From Solitalea canadensis DSM 3403 (GTDB lineage: Bacteria; Bacteroidota; Bacteroidia; Sphingobacteriales; Sphingobacteriaceae): a stretch of DNA of 64,000 nt. How positions within the stretch are numbered: the first letter of the stretch is position 1; every line of letters begins with the position of its first letter. Below, piece after piece: positions 8,331-16,876 of the stretch. The notes under the pieces were generated by a model. It did no database searches and was not told where the DNA came from. It worked only from the letters and a program-made list of their open reading frames with translations. The translations under genes were made by a program, and so were the position numbers. The stretch lies in the NCBI RefSeq assembly GCF_000242635.2, contig NC_017770.1, positions 1,996,669 through 2,060,668 of the forward strand, written 5' to 3'.

Positions 8331-9619
8331 ATTCGTTCCAACTCACTAATACATCTTTTTACCTCCTCTTCTGTGTTGATAATGCTTGGTGTTAAACGGG
8401 CATAACTAATCCGGTAAGGTGATGAAGTTGCAATAATATTTTTGGAATGTAAACGCTTCACTACTTCATCAGGTTTTAGTCCATCCACATCAAAACAATT
8501 AATTCCACAAGAAAGCTCACTTGAAACAGGCGTATATAATTTTATATGCTTGATCTCTTTAAGACCTTGTTTCAGCATTGTATTGAGTTCGTGAGTTCTC
8601 TCTTCAATGTTGCCTTTTCCTACTTTAAAATGAAACTCAAATGCCTTATCTAATGCCCAGCGGTTTTCAAAAGAATGAAATCCTCCCATGTTAAAAATGT
8701 CGCCAAATGTTAGTTGATCTTTTGGTATTAGTCCTAGCCACTCGGCATATACCTTATCAAATGACGGAATTGTTGGTACCATCATATCCCAGGCATCCTT
8801 TTTACCAAATAAAATCCCTGTACCCCGTGGACCGAAAATCCATTTATGACAAGCGGCTGTAAAAAAATCACAGCCCATATCTTTTATATCAATATTTTCA
8901 ACTCCAAATCCGTGCACACCATCAACACAAAAATAAATTCGTTTTTCCGGTGATCGAGATGCATTTACAGCTTTTATCGCAGCTGAAAACTTTTTAATAG
9001 GGAGTTTCATTCCGGTGCATGAGTGTACCCATGTAACCGCAATAACTCTGGTTTCCGGCTTTATTGCTTTGATGAGTATATCAACCATTTCATCTGCTTT
9101 AGCTGTTGCAGGATCTTCATACAAAACAACTTTTCGTACAGTGGCCTTATTCTTTTCTACCGCATACTCGATTGATCTTTCCGTAGAGAAATGATCATGT
9201 GTAGTCATTAAAACTTCGTCGCCAGCCTTTAATTTTAGACCTGTATACAGAATGCCTAAACCCATTGTTGTGCTGCCAGTTAAGGCAACTTCATCAACAC
9301 TTGAGTTGATGTAACGAGCCGCTGCTTCACGCATTTTTTGTTCCATCGCTATCCAGTTATTTTCCCAATATTCAACCGGATTTTCATTCAGCATTTTGCG
9401 ATGATGGTCAATTGCTTCGCGAACCTCGGTTGGATTAGTAGCCAGCAGCATTTGCGACATATGAACTTTACCGGATTCGAGCAGGAATTGTTGCCTGATA
9501 TCCGACCATGATGCAAAACTAATTTTCTTTGCTTTCTCCGTATCAAAAGCAAACACAGGTGGAAATGCACTAGCTCCAAGTGCAAGACCAGTAAGTTTTA
9601 AGAAATTACTGCGTTTCAT
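8321..9619 (-). CDS. Secreted PLP-dependent aminotransferase class V family protein
   Basis: This 432-residue protein has the fold-type I class V pattern. VDGVHGFG holds the Asp that contacts the PLP ring nitrogen, and CHKWIFGPRGTG holds the Schiff-base Lys. The N-terminus MKRSNFLKLTGLALGASAFP resembles a Tat signal, but the second arginine of the twin pair is Ser, so export by Tat is uncertain. Relatives include isopenicillin-N epimerase-like and cysteine desulfurase-like enzymes, often exported in Bacteroidetes. The substrate cannot be told. It is convergent with the acylation operon and shares its terminator. Confidence 0.85.
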   Translation of the reverse strand: MKRSNFLKLTGLALGASAFPPVFAFDTEKAKKISFASWSDIRQQFLLESGKVHMSQMLLATNPTEVREAIDHHRKMLNENPVEYWENNWIAMEQKMREAAARYINSSVDEVALTGSTTMGLGILYTGLKLKAGDEVLMTTHDHFSTERSIEYAVEKNKATVRKVVLYEDPATAKADEMVDILIKAIKPETRVIAVTWVHSCTGMKLPIKKFSAAIKAVNASRSPEKRIYFCVDGVHGFGVENIDIKDMGCDFFTAACHKWIFGPRGTGILFGKKDAWDMMVPTIPSFDKVYAEWLGLIPKDQLTFGDIFNMGGFHSFENRWALDKAFEFHFKVGKGNIEERTHELNTMLKQGLKEIKHIKLYTPVSSELSCGINCFDVDGLKPDEVVKRLHSKNIIATSSPYRISYARLTPSIINTEEEVKRCISELERIKT

Positions 9620-9782
9620 GATAAATTAAGTTTGGACAAATACAATGGAAGGAGTGAGACCGAATGGATAGTTACCTTGAAAATTAGCAATAATTTTTGA
9701 TAAACTAAAATAACTATCAAAGGGGTACAGGCTCAGTTTTTAGCAAAACGTGAGGAACAAAGAAGCGTCAACAGAAAACGCA

Positions 9783-9811
9783 ATGAAGCATAAAGATTCT
9801 TCATGCTTCAT
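9783..9811. repeat. Perfect 9-bp inverted repeat
   Basis: ATGAAGCAT (9783-9791) and ATGCTTCAT (9803-9811) are perfect complements around an 11-nt loop. It sits in the 257-bp gap between the aminotransferase start and the end of the NAD(P)-binding protein gene. It could end transcription of the latter (- strand), but there is no good T run. Nothing else is recognisable in this gap. Confidence 0.45.
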
Positions 9812-9876
9812 AATGACCTATTATAGGTTTTGGTAATCTTATCTTAGCCATTACCCTCACAAAGTGGAAATATACT

Positions 9877-10500
9877 TTAATAAGAAAGTCCCGGTGTTTT
9901 ATGCAAATACGTATTGTCGATTAATTGCTTTAACATAAAATCAGCCACATCTGCACGCGAAATTTTTAGCTTAAGCGACTTATCGTTCACCGAAAAACCA
10001 TGTCGGTACATTCCTGAACGCGCTCCGTCCGTAAATGCTCCCGGTCTGACGATAATCCAGTCGAGATTGCTTTGCCTCACATATTTTTCCTGTAATTGAT
10101 GATCTTCATAGGCTTTGCGGAGGAGCATGCCAAACATAATATGTTTCCACAAAAAATTGAGGTTACTACGGCTGTCGCCTGCACCCAAAGTAGTCTGACA
10201 AATGAGTCGCTGAACGCCAGTTTTTTTCATGGCATCAATGATATGTTTGGTACCTTCAGACCGGATCACACCTTTATTACCCGCGCCGAGAGTACATAAA
10301 ACTGTATCGTGCCCATACATTGCCTTTTCTACAGTTGAGAGATCCATTACATCGCCCTGAATAAGTCGAGGGTTTTTATGTTCAACTGTAATTTTAGAAG
10401 GGTTACGGACAAATGCCGTAACTGTATGTCCCTGATCAAGTGCTTGTTCAACAAGCTGACGGCCTATAGTTCCTGTTGATCCGAAAATAAGTAGTTTCAT
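9877..10500 (-). CDS. NAD(P)-binding oxidoreductase, atypical SDR/NmrA-like
   Basis: About 207 residues starting MKLLIFGSTGTIGRQ, the G-x-x-G-x-x-G dinucleotide-binding loop. LDWIIVRPGAFTDG is the usual substrate-side motif of small atypical SDRs related to flavin reductase (BLVRB)-type proteins. An upstream in-frame ATG would add 12 residues ahead of the loop. A -7-like CAACTTTG (- strand, 10523-10530) lies between the two starts and favours the shorter protein. It sits 77 bp downstream of an AraC-type regulator on the same strand, which may control it. The physiological substrate is unknown. Confidence 0.82.
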   Translation of the reverse strand: MKLLIFGSTGTIGRQLVEQALDQGHTVTAFVRNPSKITVEHKNPRLIQGDVMDLSTVEKAMYGHDTVLCTLGAGNKGVIRSEGTKHIIDAMKKTGVQRLICQTTLGAGDSRSNLNFLWKHIMFGMLLRKAYEDHQLQEKYVRQSNLDWIIVRPGAFTDGARSGMYRHGFSVNDKSLKLKISRADVADFMLKQLIDNTYLHKTPGLSY

Positions 10501-10577
10501 TTTGATGTTCATTTGTATAGAACAAAGTTGCCACACTTATCCACGGAAAAATAGAATAAAACCGACAGTGATGGTTT

Positions 10578-11375
10578 CTATTGGGTCGGGGTATTTTCAA
10601 TAACCACATTTACCAGTTTAGGGTACTGTAAAGGGGAGAAGCCCGCAAACTCTTTAAATGACCTAATGAAATGGGATTGATCAGAATAGTCGTTTTCATA
10701 GGCAATATCTGAGAGTTTTTGAAAATCATTGTTTTTAAGTTGATTCAGCGACACCTTAAAGCGACAAATTCTTGCATACAGTTTTGGTGAAATGCCGATA
10801 CTTTGTTTAAACTTCCGCTCAAAACTCCGTTCCGATAATTGCAGATCATCATGTAGATCTTTTAACGGAATTCCACCCTTTGATTTAACGATTTGAGATA
10901 AACTGTATTGAATAATTTCATCAGCATCAGTTGTATTCAAATTAATCTGAGCTCGTAAATACTGGGATAAAAATTCTATTTGGTCATCAACGGAAGTCGA
11001 ATTGAGTAATCGCTCATACAATTGATCACCTTGTTTTTTAGAAAACAGGTTAAAATCCAGGCATGAATCAGTAAGTTCATGAGCATTTAACCCGAATACC
11101 GATTTTAAAGCATGAGGATAAAAACAAATACCGATTGTACTAAACTTTTCAGGAGAGTTAATTTCTGCAAATTTTGTTGCCTGTCCGTACAGAAAGAACC
11201 CTGGTAAATGCTTCTCATTCTGGTAAAAAGTCTCACCACCCGATTGCTGAAATATAAGCCCCGGACAACCATCAGCAATTGTTCCAAATGAGGTAGGAAC
11301 ACTACTTTCCAGTGTCCAGAAATACTGTACATAATTTGATAAATAATCCGGGGGTAGTATTTGTCTGTATTTCAT
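10578..11375 (-). CDS. AraC family transcriptional regulator
   Basis: About 265 residues. The N-terminal half (YLSNYVQYFWTLES onward) is the sensor domain common in Bacteroidetes AraC proteins that begin 'PP..L..YV.YFW'. The C-terminal half has two helix-turn-helix motifs: LKDLHDDLQLSERSFERKFK and LSDIAYENDYSDQSHFIRSF, then FAGFSPLQY. I chose the ATG at 11375 (MKYRQILPP) over one seven codons upstream because the family begins close to this motif. It precedes the NAD(P)-binding protein gene on the same strand. The ligand is unknown. Confidence 0.85.
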   Translation of the reverse strand: MKYRQILPPDYLSNYVQYFWTLESSVPTSFGTIADGCPGLIFQQSGGETFYQNEKHLPGFFLYGQATKFAEINSPEKFSTIGICFYPHALKSVFGLNAHELTDSCLDFNLFSKKQGDQLYERLLNSTSVDDQIEFLSQYLRAQINLNTTDADEIIQYSLSQIVKSKGGIPLKDLHDDLQLSERSFERKFKQSIGISPKLYARICRFKVSLNQLKNNDFQKLSDIAYENDYSDQSHFIRSFKEFAGFSPLQYPKLVNVVIENTPTQ

Positions 11376-11500
11376 GGATGTAGTTAGTACTAACAAATTT
11401 AACAGAAATATACTAATAAGTGTTGATCATTTAGACTTAAGCAGATCGGCCATGACAATGTTCTTTTTAGTAGCTTTAGGTTCACTCAAATCCACTTCTA

Positions 11501-11842
11501 ATGAGTTATGATGAACAACTTGCGCAACGAATTCGGGAATCATTAGCCGAATTACCTGACGTTGCAGAAAAAACCATGTTTAAAGGACTTACTTTTATGG
11601 TAAACGATAAGATGTGTATCAGTGTAAGAAACGATGATATTATGTGTCGCTTAAACCCAGACCTCCAAGAAGAGGTACTTTCACGCAACGGAACCAGTGA
11701 AATGATCCATAACGGCCGATCCATGAAAGGATTTATTTATGTTAATAAAACGGTGCTTAAAACCAAAGCAGATCTTGATTATTGGATAAACCTTTCACTC
11801 GAGTATAATACAGTGGCTAAATCGGCTAAAAAGAAGAAATAG
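11501..11842 (+). CDS. TfoX N-terminal domain protein
   Basis: This 113-residue protein is built of the TfoX/Sxy N-terminal domain alone: ELPDVAEKTMFKGLTFMVN is the family's entry motif (M-F-G-G in many members), followed by MCISVRNDDIMCRL and GRSMKGFIYV. In gammaproteobacteria TfoX turns on competence genes, but stand-alone domains like this one are widespread and have no proven role. The C-terminus is lysine-rich. It is a single gene followed by a strong hairpin. Confidence 0.85.
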   Translation: MSYDEQLAQRIRESLAELPDVAEKTMFKGLTFMVNDKMCISVRNDDIMCRLNPDLQEEVLSRNGTSEMIHNGRSMKGFIYVNKTVLKTKADLDYWINLSLEYNTVAKSAKKKK

Positions 11843-11857
11843 AATAAATAAATACTA

Positions 11858-11878
11858 AGGCCAGCACTTCGCTGGCCT
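11858..11878. terminator. Bidirectional hairpin between convergent genes
   Basis: AGGCCAGC and GCTGGCCT form a perfect 8-bp stem around ACTTC. It lies between the TfoX-domain gene (+) and the DUF4142 gene (-). The AT-rich flanks give short T runs on either strand, so it probably ends both transcripts. Confidence 0.75.
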
Positions 11879-11894
11879 CAGCCATTTCCCTTTC

Positions 11895-12506
11895 TTACAT
11901 TTTATCTGTTTTTTCTTTAATAACGTCTGCCTGAGTTTTATGAGCGGTTAATACAGGAATAGTTTTAACTGCAAAATCCTGTATTTCTGTATTATTGGCA
12001 TTTTTTGATTTCTTCTCAAAAGCATCTATAGCATCATCATGGCATTTAACCATTTCTTTGATGTATTCTTTATCAAATTCTTTACCTGTTACTTTGGCCA
12101 AATCGCCATATTTCGATTGTTTCTTTTCACTTAATGCTGTCGGAAGCGTGATATTATTTTTGCTGGCAATCATTGAAATTTGCTCATTAGCCTTTGCATG
12201 ATCTGATTCAATTTTTTTCGCTAATTCTTTTACCTCAGCAGAGGCCGCATTTTTCTGTGCAAGCTTTGCCGCATCAATTTCAAACATACCATCATTGTAA
12301 GCGGTTGTTAGAAAATCAGCATCATCTTTCATTGCGTTGTTACTAATACTATTGTTCATAGTATCAGCTCGTTCTTGGGCGATCTTGTTCGTATCTACAT
12401 AACCGAGAGAATCAGTTGTATCGTTGGCCTTCTTGTCAGCTCGTTGCTGACAAGCAGAAGTTAAGCATACTGCTACAGCAGCTAAAACCAATAAGTTATT
12501 TTTCAT
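11895..12506 (-). CDS. DUF4142 lipoprotein
   Basis: About 203 residues. The preferred start at 12506 gives MKNNLLVLAAVAVCLTSAC, a lipoprotein signal with Cys19 as the likely lipidated residue; the 40 residues of upstream open frame look random. The DUF4142 helical domain follows (DDADFLTTAYNDGMFEIDAA, then EVKELAKKIESDHAKANEQI and KEFDKEYIKEMVKCHDDAID). It has ferritin-like four-helix character, but I do not see a metal-binding set. Its gene follows the small protein gene at 12535 by 28 bp, so they are likely co-transcribed. A relative lies at 27684. These proteins are common in Bacteroidetes stress gene clusters; function unknown. Confidence 0.85.
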   Translation of the reverse strand: MKNNLLVLAAVAVCLTSACQQRADKKANDTTDSLGYVDTNKIAQERADTMNNSISNNAMKDDADFLTTAYNDGMFEIDAAKLAQKNAASAEVKELAKKIESDHAKANEQISMIASKNNITLPTALSEKKQSKYGDLAKVTGKEFDKEYIKEMVKCHDDAIDAFEKKSKNANNTEIQDFAVKTIPVLTAHKTQADVIKEKTDKM

Positions 12507-12534
12507 ATTTGAGAAATTTAGATTACTAATCGTG

Positions 12535-12852
12535 TTATTTTTCTTCTTTAGCTTCATGAACCGGAACCTTGGCCAGAAAATCATCAAAAGCTGCATTATC
12601 ATAATTTGAATAGGTTCCATATGCATCTAAAGCATACCCTTTCAGTCCATTATTTGCCTCTATTATGTACAGAATCGAATTATCTGCAGGATCACTCATT
12701 CCTTCAAAACGATAAGTTTTAGTGATCAATAAATCATCTGGTTTAAACACCTGATCAGAATTAACTGCTTTAAAACCTTCGTTAGTCATTCTGAACTCAT
12801 TATCGTTTTTTTCAACCCGAAGCTTTTCCATTATTTCACTTAAGGTTTTCAT
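12535..12852 (-). CDS. Small conserved Bacteroidetes protein (MKTLSE family)
   Basis: About 105 residues, reading MKTLSEIMEKLRVEKNDNEF, then YRFEGMSDPADNSILYIIE and GLKGYALDAYGTYSN. Proteins with this pattern are often labelled 'phosphoribosylpyrophosphate synthetase' in databases, but they are far too short and have no PRPP synthetase motif, so I do not use that name. In-frame ATGs also exist 6 and 4 codons upstream (12870, 12864); I chose the one giving the usual MKTLS start. It precedes the DUF4142 lipoprotein gene and probably shares its promoter and stress role. Confidence 0.7.
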   Translation of the reverse strand: MKTLSEIMEKLRVEKNDNEFRMTNEGFKAVNSDQVFKPDDLLITKTYRFEGMSDPADNSILYIIEANNGLKGYALDAYGTYSNYDNAAFDDFLAKVPVHEAKEEK

Positions 12853-13033
12853 TTCATGGGGCATATTCATGGTTCAGTGAAGAAAATTGGATTTCTTCAA
12901 TAGTATAAGTGAAAGGACTGTGCCAACACTTTTTAATTACCGACTTGATGGTAAAAACATTGATTGAATGGCTTTCAAAGGCGTTTTTTTAAACTATACA
13001 ATACTTAATTGGATATCTAGTTTATGGGGATTG

Positions 13034-13053
13034 AGTACCCTATAGTGGGTACT
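13034..13053. promoter_or_regulatory. Perfect palindrome, candidate operator
   Basis: AGTACCC TATAGT GGGTACT is a 7-bp perfect inverted repeat with a 6-bp spacer, in the divergent region between the small MKTLSE gene (-) and the acidic protein gene (+). The symmetry and half-site spacing suit a dimeric repressor. No T run follows, so it is not a terminator. Confidence 0.5.
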
Positions 13054-13160
13054 ACAATTCTTTATAACGCACTTATTTATAGATACATATAGCAATAATC
13101 GTTAAAAAAGTGCTTGGCATCATTTTCCTACTATTCAACTTAGCTATAATTAAATGTATT

Positions 13161-13487
13161 ATGAATGAACAACACAAAATGGGTTATGGCGGCAAGGCTG
13201 GCATAAATCATCCGGAAATTAACCCTGATCCTCATCATCCGGAAATTCGTCCTGAACAGGAACCATGGAAAAATGATCCAACACATCCTGATCGAAATAA
13301 TCCGGAAAGAAAAGATCCATCACGGGAAGATCCTAAGTGGAATGAACCAATAGGAGATGATGAAAATGACAAGGAAGAAGAAAATGACGAAGAACAAGAC
13401 GGAAATGACAACGAAGAACCAAACAAAACTGATATTCAACGAAATGCACATGAAGAATTCATTGATGACGGTTCTCCAAATTTATAA
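13161..13487 (+). CDS. Highly acidic, proline-rich low-complexity protein
   Basis: About 108 residues from the ATG at 13161 (MNEQHKMGYGGKAGINHPE). A GTG at 13110 would add 17 hydrophobic residues, but that looks like chance. The protein has no recognisable fold. It begins with tandem Asn/Asp-His-Pro-Glu and Asp-Pro motifs (HPEINPD, HPEIRPE, HPDRNNPE, RKDPSREDP), then a Glu/Asp run of about 25 residues. It is probably disordered. It sits 17 bp upstream of an lmo0937-type membrane protein in a stress gene neighbourhood, so a protective role is possible but not shown. Confidence 0.6.
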   Translation: MNEQHKMGYGGKAGINHPEINPDPHHPEIRPEQEPWKNDPTHPDRNNPERKDPSREDPKWNEPIGDDENDKEEENDEEQDGNDNEEPNKTDIQRNAHEEFIDDGSPNL

Positions 13488-13504
13488 ACCTAATACCTAG
13501 TAAC

Positions 13505-13660
13505 ATGAGAAGCATCTTATATCTAATAGCAGTAATCCTTGTTATAGGATGGCTGCTAGGATTAACAGTATGGCATGCTGGCTATATTATCCATTTATTG
13601 TTAATACTTGCGGTAATTTCGTTTCTGTTAACCCTTATTCGATCAAATACAAATGTTTAA
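13505..13660 (+). CDS. Small lmo0937/DUF5670-like membrane protein
   Basis: A 51-residue protein, MRSILYLIAVILVIGWLLG then WHAGYIIHLLLILAVISFLL, with two membrane helices joined by a Gly/His turn. This is the typical shape and sequence of the lmo0937 family (about 50 residues, helix, 'GFxxxGxIHILLVIAII', helix). These are common in Bacteroidetes and Firmicutes stress loci; their function is unknown. The gene follows the acidic protein by 17 bp and ends ahead of a terminator at 13691. Confidence 0.75.
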   Translation: MRSILYLIAVILVIGWLLGLTVWHAGYIIHLLLILAVISFLLTLIRSNTNV

Positions 13661-13690
13661 CGAAAAGAATTATATAAGTAATTGTTGAAT

Positions 13691-13724
13691 AGTCCGGTGG
13701 ATTTGAAATCTCCGGACTTTTTTT
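13691..13724 (+). terminator. Rho-independent terminator
   Basis: AGTCCGG (13691-13697) pairs with CCGGACT (13712-13718), followed by seven T. It ends the acidic-protein/lmo0937 transcript. A near relative of this hairpin lies at 21331-21364, on the other side of the RHS region. The 130 bp after it hold nothing I recognise. Confidence 0.85.
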
Positions 13725-13855
13725 GTTGAGGAGAACTTACAATTATAATGTAAAAAATATTATAAACAATTATAGGGAGATATCAATTAATTTATTTCTT
13801 GGTTTCAAAATATTCCTTTGGATATGATCCATAAGACTTTCAGTTGTTAGGTCAA

Positions 13856-13981
13856 CTAAAGTACTGCAGTACCCATATATTGCCATTCAGAATTAATAGC
13901 AAATCGAGTAGACGCATTGACATTAGCATCCCATTTTACTTCATTAGTTCGTATGTTTTTAACCCAATCAGTTCCTACCAT
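13856..13981 (-). pseudogene. Truncated RHS tip fragment (last of the array)
   Basis: About 41 codons reading MVGTDWVKNIRTNEVKWDAN and then NSEWQYMG before the sequence diverges and stops (TAVL, stop). This is the beginning of the conserved region found right after the RHS core in the large gene at 17863 and at the head of the other orphan tips. The rest of the tip is missing. Upstream DNA (13982-14040) matches that in front of the tips at 16340 and 17615, showing that the block was copied or rearranged as a unit. Confidence 0.7.
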
Positions 13982-14173
13982 TAGTAGCAATGGTAAATTA
14001 TGCACCTCGACAATATACCAAAACCAAGCCCGATTAGCTGGCTTGGTTTTGTTTGCTATAAAGTACAATACACTTTGGTCTTTGAAATACTATTCTTCTT
14101 ACCCAATTTAGACTGTCTGGATATGGGTAAATATCGAAGTTTAGTTTATACTATAATTTTTTTTTACTGTCCA

Positions 14174-14587
14174 TTATTTAATCTTTAAATGGGGATAGAA
14201 ACGTTCTTGTATCCATCGTAAACTATCCGGATAAGGTATATCATGCTCTTCAAAATCTAATTGAGCTAACATTAAATTACAATTCTTAGGATTTTCTGGC
14301 TCATAAATCACAGGGAAATATCTATGCAAAAAAGAACTTTTAGATGCGAAACCGATAGTTGAAATAGCATCTACATTTGAATACACAGTGTTATTTACTG
14401 TAAACTGATAACGCACATTCATTCCTCCTTTATATTCCATAGTTATTTCAGTTATATAAGCTGATGTAATTTGGGTACGTTTATCAGATCTCCTATAGCT
14501 AAAAAAGATAATAAGGGCTCCTAAAACAATTATCAACGACCACAATACTCTCTGTACCAGTTGATCTTTCTCAATAAATTTATTCAT
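14174..14587 (-). CDS. Small membrane partner of an RHS tip (DUF3592-like), copy 1
   Basis: About 137 residues from the ATG at 14587 (MNKFIEKDQLVQRVLWSLII). One membrane helix (about residues 12-32) is followed by a beta-rich domain: MNVRYQFTVNNTVYSN, then FPVIYEPENPKNCNLMLAQL and the C-terminal IPYPDSLRWIQERFY. The latter two motifs recur in all four partner proteins of this array. The start overlaps the stop of the upstream tip by 8 bp (ATGAATAA), which suggests translational coupling, as in many toxin/immunity pairs. An immunity role is inferred from position only. Confidence 0.65.
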   Translation of the reverse strand: MNKFIEKDQLVQRVLWSLIIVLGALIIFFSYRRSDKRTQITSAYITEITMEYKGGMNVRYQFTVNNTVYSNVDAISTIGFASKSSFLHRYFPVIYEPENPKNCNLMLAQLDFEEHDIPYPDSLRWIQERFYPHLKIK

Positions 14588-15182
14588 GACTTTTAAGTGG
14601 AAAGTTATATTCATACTTTAAACCTTCCGTTAGTTGTGTTGACCCCCAAGATGGTGCTATAGTTGTTAAATAACCAGAAACAAACGAAGAAAGCTCCGGA
14701 TTATACTGTTGGAGATTATTCATACCGTAAACGGAGACACTACCACCAATTCCTCCCATAAGCGTTTCAACAGCAAAAAGTTCGGCACTTTTATTTCCAA
14801 AAACTAAGGATTGCTTAAATTGATTGCCAATAGAAAAATGAAATGCAGAACCGTATCCAACACCTGTTATTGGCACCTTAAATGTTGCCATGGCTAAAGA
14901 TTGAGCTATGTTTACATTGTAAAGTCGTTCTTGAAAACTTCCATTTCCCATTACCATTTGCAAACTAGCATCTCCAAAAAAGTTCCCCAGAGTTCCCCAA
15001 CTTAATTGAGTGAATCCTCCGCCACTAACAGCACCCAAACCATAAACAGCTATTAAACTACCTGTAGCGGTCGCATCCAGCATAGGTTTTAATTCATTAA
15101 TCTGACCAGTAAATTCTCCCCAATTAAGATTTGTTGAAACTTTAATAAAACACCATTGGCCATTATCACCGAATACTACTAG
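14580..15182 (-). pseudogene. Orphan RHS tip, N-terminally truncated
   Basis: The open frame runs from just after a TAA at 15183-15185 and has no start codon until an internal ATG at 15083. It reads VVFGDNGQW, then LNWGEFTGQINELKPMLDAT, matching the conserved tip region from about residue 45 on. A variable glycine/alanine-rich hydrophobic part follows, ending NFPLKSHE. The first ~45 tip residues (GTDWVKN and on) are missing. It could be expressed from the internal ATG, but it is more likely a decaying cassette. It overlaps its membrane partner gene by 8 bp. Confidence 0.65.
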
Positions 15183-15203
15183 TTACTATAAAGTACAATA
15201 CAC

Positions 15204-15605
15204 CTATTTCCCTTTAAAATACTTCTCCTTTACCCATTTTAAGCTATCTGGGTAGGGTATATTATACTCTTTGAAATCATAAGGAGACAACAATAGGCCA
15301 CTATTATCAGGATGATCTTTTTCATAAATTACTGGAAATTTCTTATTTAGAAAATCACTGTAATTACCTTGACCTATACTATACATTGCTTCTCCTTTAT
15401 ATGCTTTTCCTAAAATATTAAACTCGTAGTATAATATCAGATCTGCTTTATGACTTGTTCCATGGTCGGTAACAATAGCTGAGATTACTTCATTTCTTCG
15501 TTCAAACCTCTTATTATTAAAATATACTAAAATTAAAAAAGCTGTTATGATACATCCAATAAATACAAATCGAATAACCACTGGTCGTTTTTCTGATGCA
15601 TCCAT
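15204..15605 (-). CDS. Small membrane partner of an RHS tip (DUF3592-like), copy 2
   Basis: About 133 residues from the ATG at 15605 (MDASEKRPVVIRFVFIGCII). An upstream extension of the frame overlaps the preceding tip and is spurious. A single membrane helix lies at residues 9-29. The beta domain (ADLILYYEFNILGKAYKG) is followed by FPVIYEKDHPDNSGLLLSPY and IPYPDSLKWVKEKYFKGK. The start is 4 bp after the stop of the preceding tip frame (15610-15612). It shares its C-terminal motifs with copies 1 and 3 and with the tail of the large RHS protein. Confidence 0.7.
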   Translation of the reverse strand: MDASEKRPVVIRFVFIGCIITAFLILVYFNNKRFERRNEVISAIVTDHGTSHKADLILYYEFNILGKAYKGEAMYSIGQGNYSDFLNKKFPVIYEKDHPDNSGLLLSPYDFKEYNIPYPDSLKWVKEKYFKGK

Positions 15606-15609
15606 ACTT

Positions 15610-16340
15610 TTATTTTTTATTCTCTCCGTTAAGTTCTGAACGTACAAATTGGAACGTATTGTTTTGCATATTGGCACCATAATTGGTTAAAAATCTAGCT
15701 GCAAATTCACTAAATGTTTTTTCAGTAAATGAAACATTATTAATCCATTTATTAGCCCCAAATTCTGCAAATAATGCCCTCCTATAGTTTCACTTGCAAA
15801 CTTAACATTCGTTTTTTCTCCAAATGCAAATGAATTCTTAAAACCAAATCCAGAACTATACCCCAGCCCTGATCCAACTGTACTTGCTACAAGTGGATTT
15901 TTGAAAAGAGCCATCGCCCCTACACTTGTCCAGTTAACCGCATTTATATCTTGCCCATTAAAAGCCATTTGAGCTGTAAAATCAGCAACACCCGAACCTA
16001 ATCCTGTAAGTAGAGATGAAGTAAATCCTCCGCTTGCTGCGGCTAAGCCATATACTGTTCCAGTTATCCCTGCTGCTGTTGCATCCAGCATGGGTTTTAA
16101 TTCATTAATCTGACCAGTAAATTCACCCCAATTAAGATTCCGTTGATTATTTATGTAACTCCAATGTCCATTATCGCCTAAAAATACTTGTTTGGTACCG
16201 TTAGCCGTATGATAGGTTGTACCTACAGCGCCTATATATTGCCATTCAGAATTAGCTGCAAATCGGGTAGACGCATTGACATTAGCATCCCATTTTACTT
16301 CGTTGGTTCGGATGTTTTTAACCCAATCAGTTCCTGCCAT
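15610..16340 (-). pseudogene. Orphan RHS tip with a single-base frameshift
   Basis: The frame starts at MAGTDWVKNIRTNEVKWDAN (16340), exactly where the large RHS protein changes from core to tip. It runs through LGDNGHWSYINNQRNLNW and NWTSVGAMALFKNPL to KFASETIGG. One base then appears to be missing near 15779. Read in the other frame, the tip continues LFAEFGANKWINN, SEFAARFLTNYGA and FVRSELNGENKK to a stop at 15610-15612, just ahead of its partner gene. The uncorrected frame ends at 15687. The frameshift shows the cassette is no longer maintained, or that it is switched. Confidence 0.7.
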
Positions 16341-16459
16341 TGGTGGCAATGGTAAATTATTCACCTCGATAATATACCAAAACCAAGCCCGATTATAGTG
16401 GGCTTGATTTTGTCGCGATAATAGTAAGCTTGATTTTGTTACTATAAAATACAATACAC

Positions 16460-16876
16460 TTATTGCCCTTTGAAATACTTCTCCTTTACCCATTGTAAAC
16501 TATCAGGATAAGGAATATTATATTCTTTGAAATCTAATGGAGATATAAGCAGTTGGCAATTATTCGGGTTACTTTTCTGATATATAACTGGAAAATATTG
16601 ATATAACAATTCTTTTCCTTCTGCATATGAAAGTGCTACCCGCAAATCTGAATGCTCTTCTTTTTTTTGCTTCCTGATAAATTCATAGGTAATATCGATA
16701 TTAAGTTTGTATCCATTACGAACATTGACTATTTGCCCAACAGTAATAACCATATCATCTTTTAAATTATTCTTCTTCCGATGAGAATATAGAAGCATTA
16801 AGCTAAACATGAGAACAAGTAACACAAGTGCTATCACTTGATTATTTTTTTTTAGTAAATTATTTATTTCCCCCAT
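16460..16876 (-). CDS. Small membrane partner of an RHS tip (DUF3592-like), copy 3
   Basis: About 138 residues from the ATG at 16876; another ATG lies 4 codons upstream at 16888. A membrane helix (VIALVLLVLMFSLMLLY) is followed by a beta-rich domain and the shared motifs FPVIYQKSNPNNCQLLISPL and IPYPDSLQWVKEKYFKGQ. It overlaps the upstream tip gene by 17 to 29 bp depending on the start, so the two are translationally coupled. Unlike the tip of cassette 2, both members of this pair look intact. Confidence 0.7.
   Translation of the reverse strand: MGEINNLLKKNNQVIALVLLVLMFSLMLLYSHRKKNNLKDDMVITVGQIVNVRNGYKLNIDITYEFIRKQKKEEHSDLRVALSYAEGKELLYQYFPVIYQKSNPNNCQLLISPLDFKEYNIPYPDSLQWVKEKYFKGQ

Noticed and set aside
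8321-9619. A clear Tat substrate
   Set aside because: The second arginine of the twin-arginine motif is Ser (KRSNFLK), so I note only a Tat-like signal.
12535-12852. Phosphoribosylpyrophosphate synthetase, a common database label for this small family
   Set aside because: At about 105 residues it is a third of the size of the enzyme and has no PRPP-binding motif.
13110-13160. A 17-residue hydrophobic N-terminal extension of the acidic protein from a GTG start
   Set aside because: It has no cleavage site or lipobox after it, and the ATG at 13161 gives a cleaner start next to the downstream gene.
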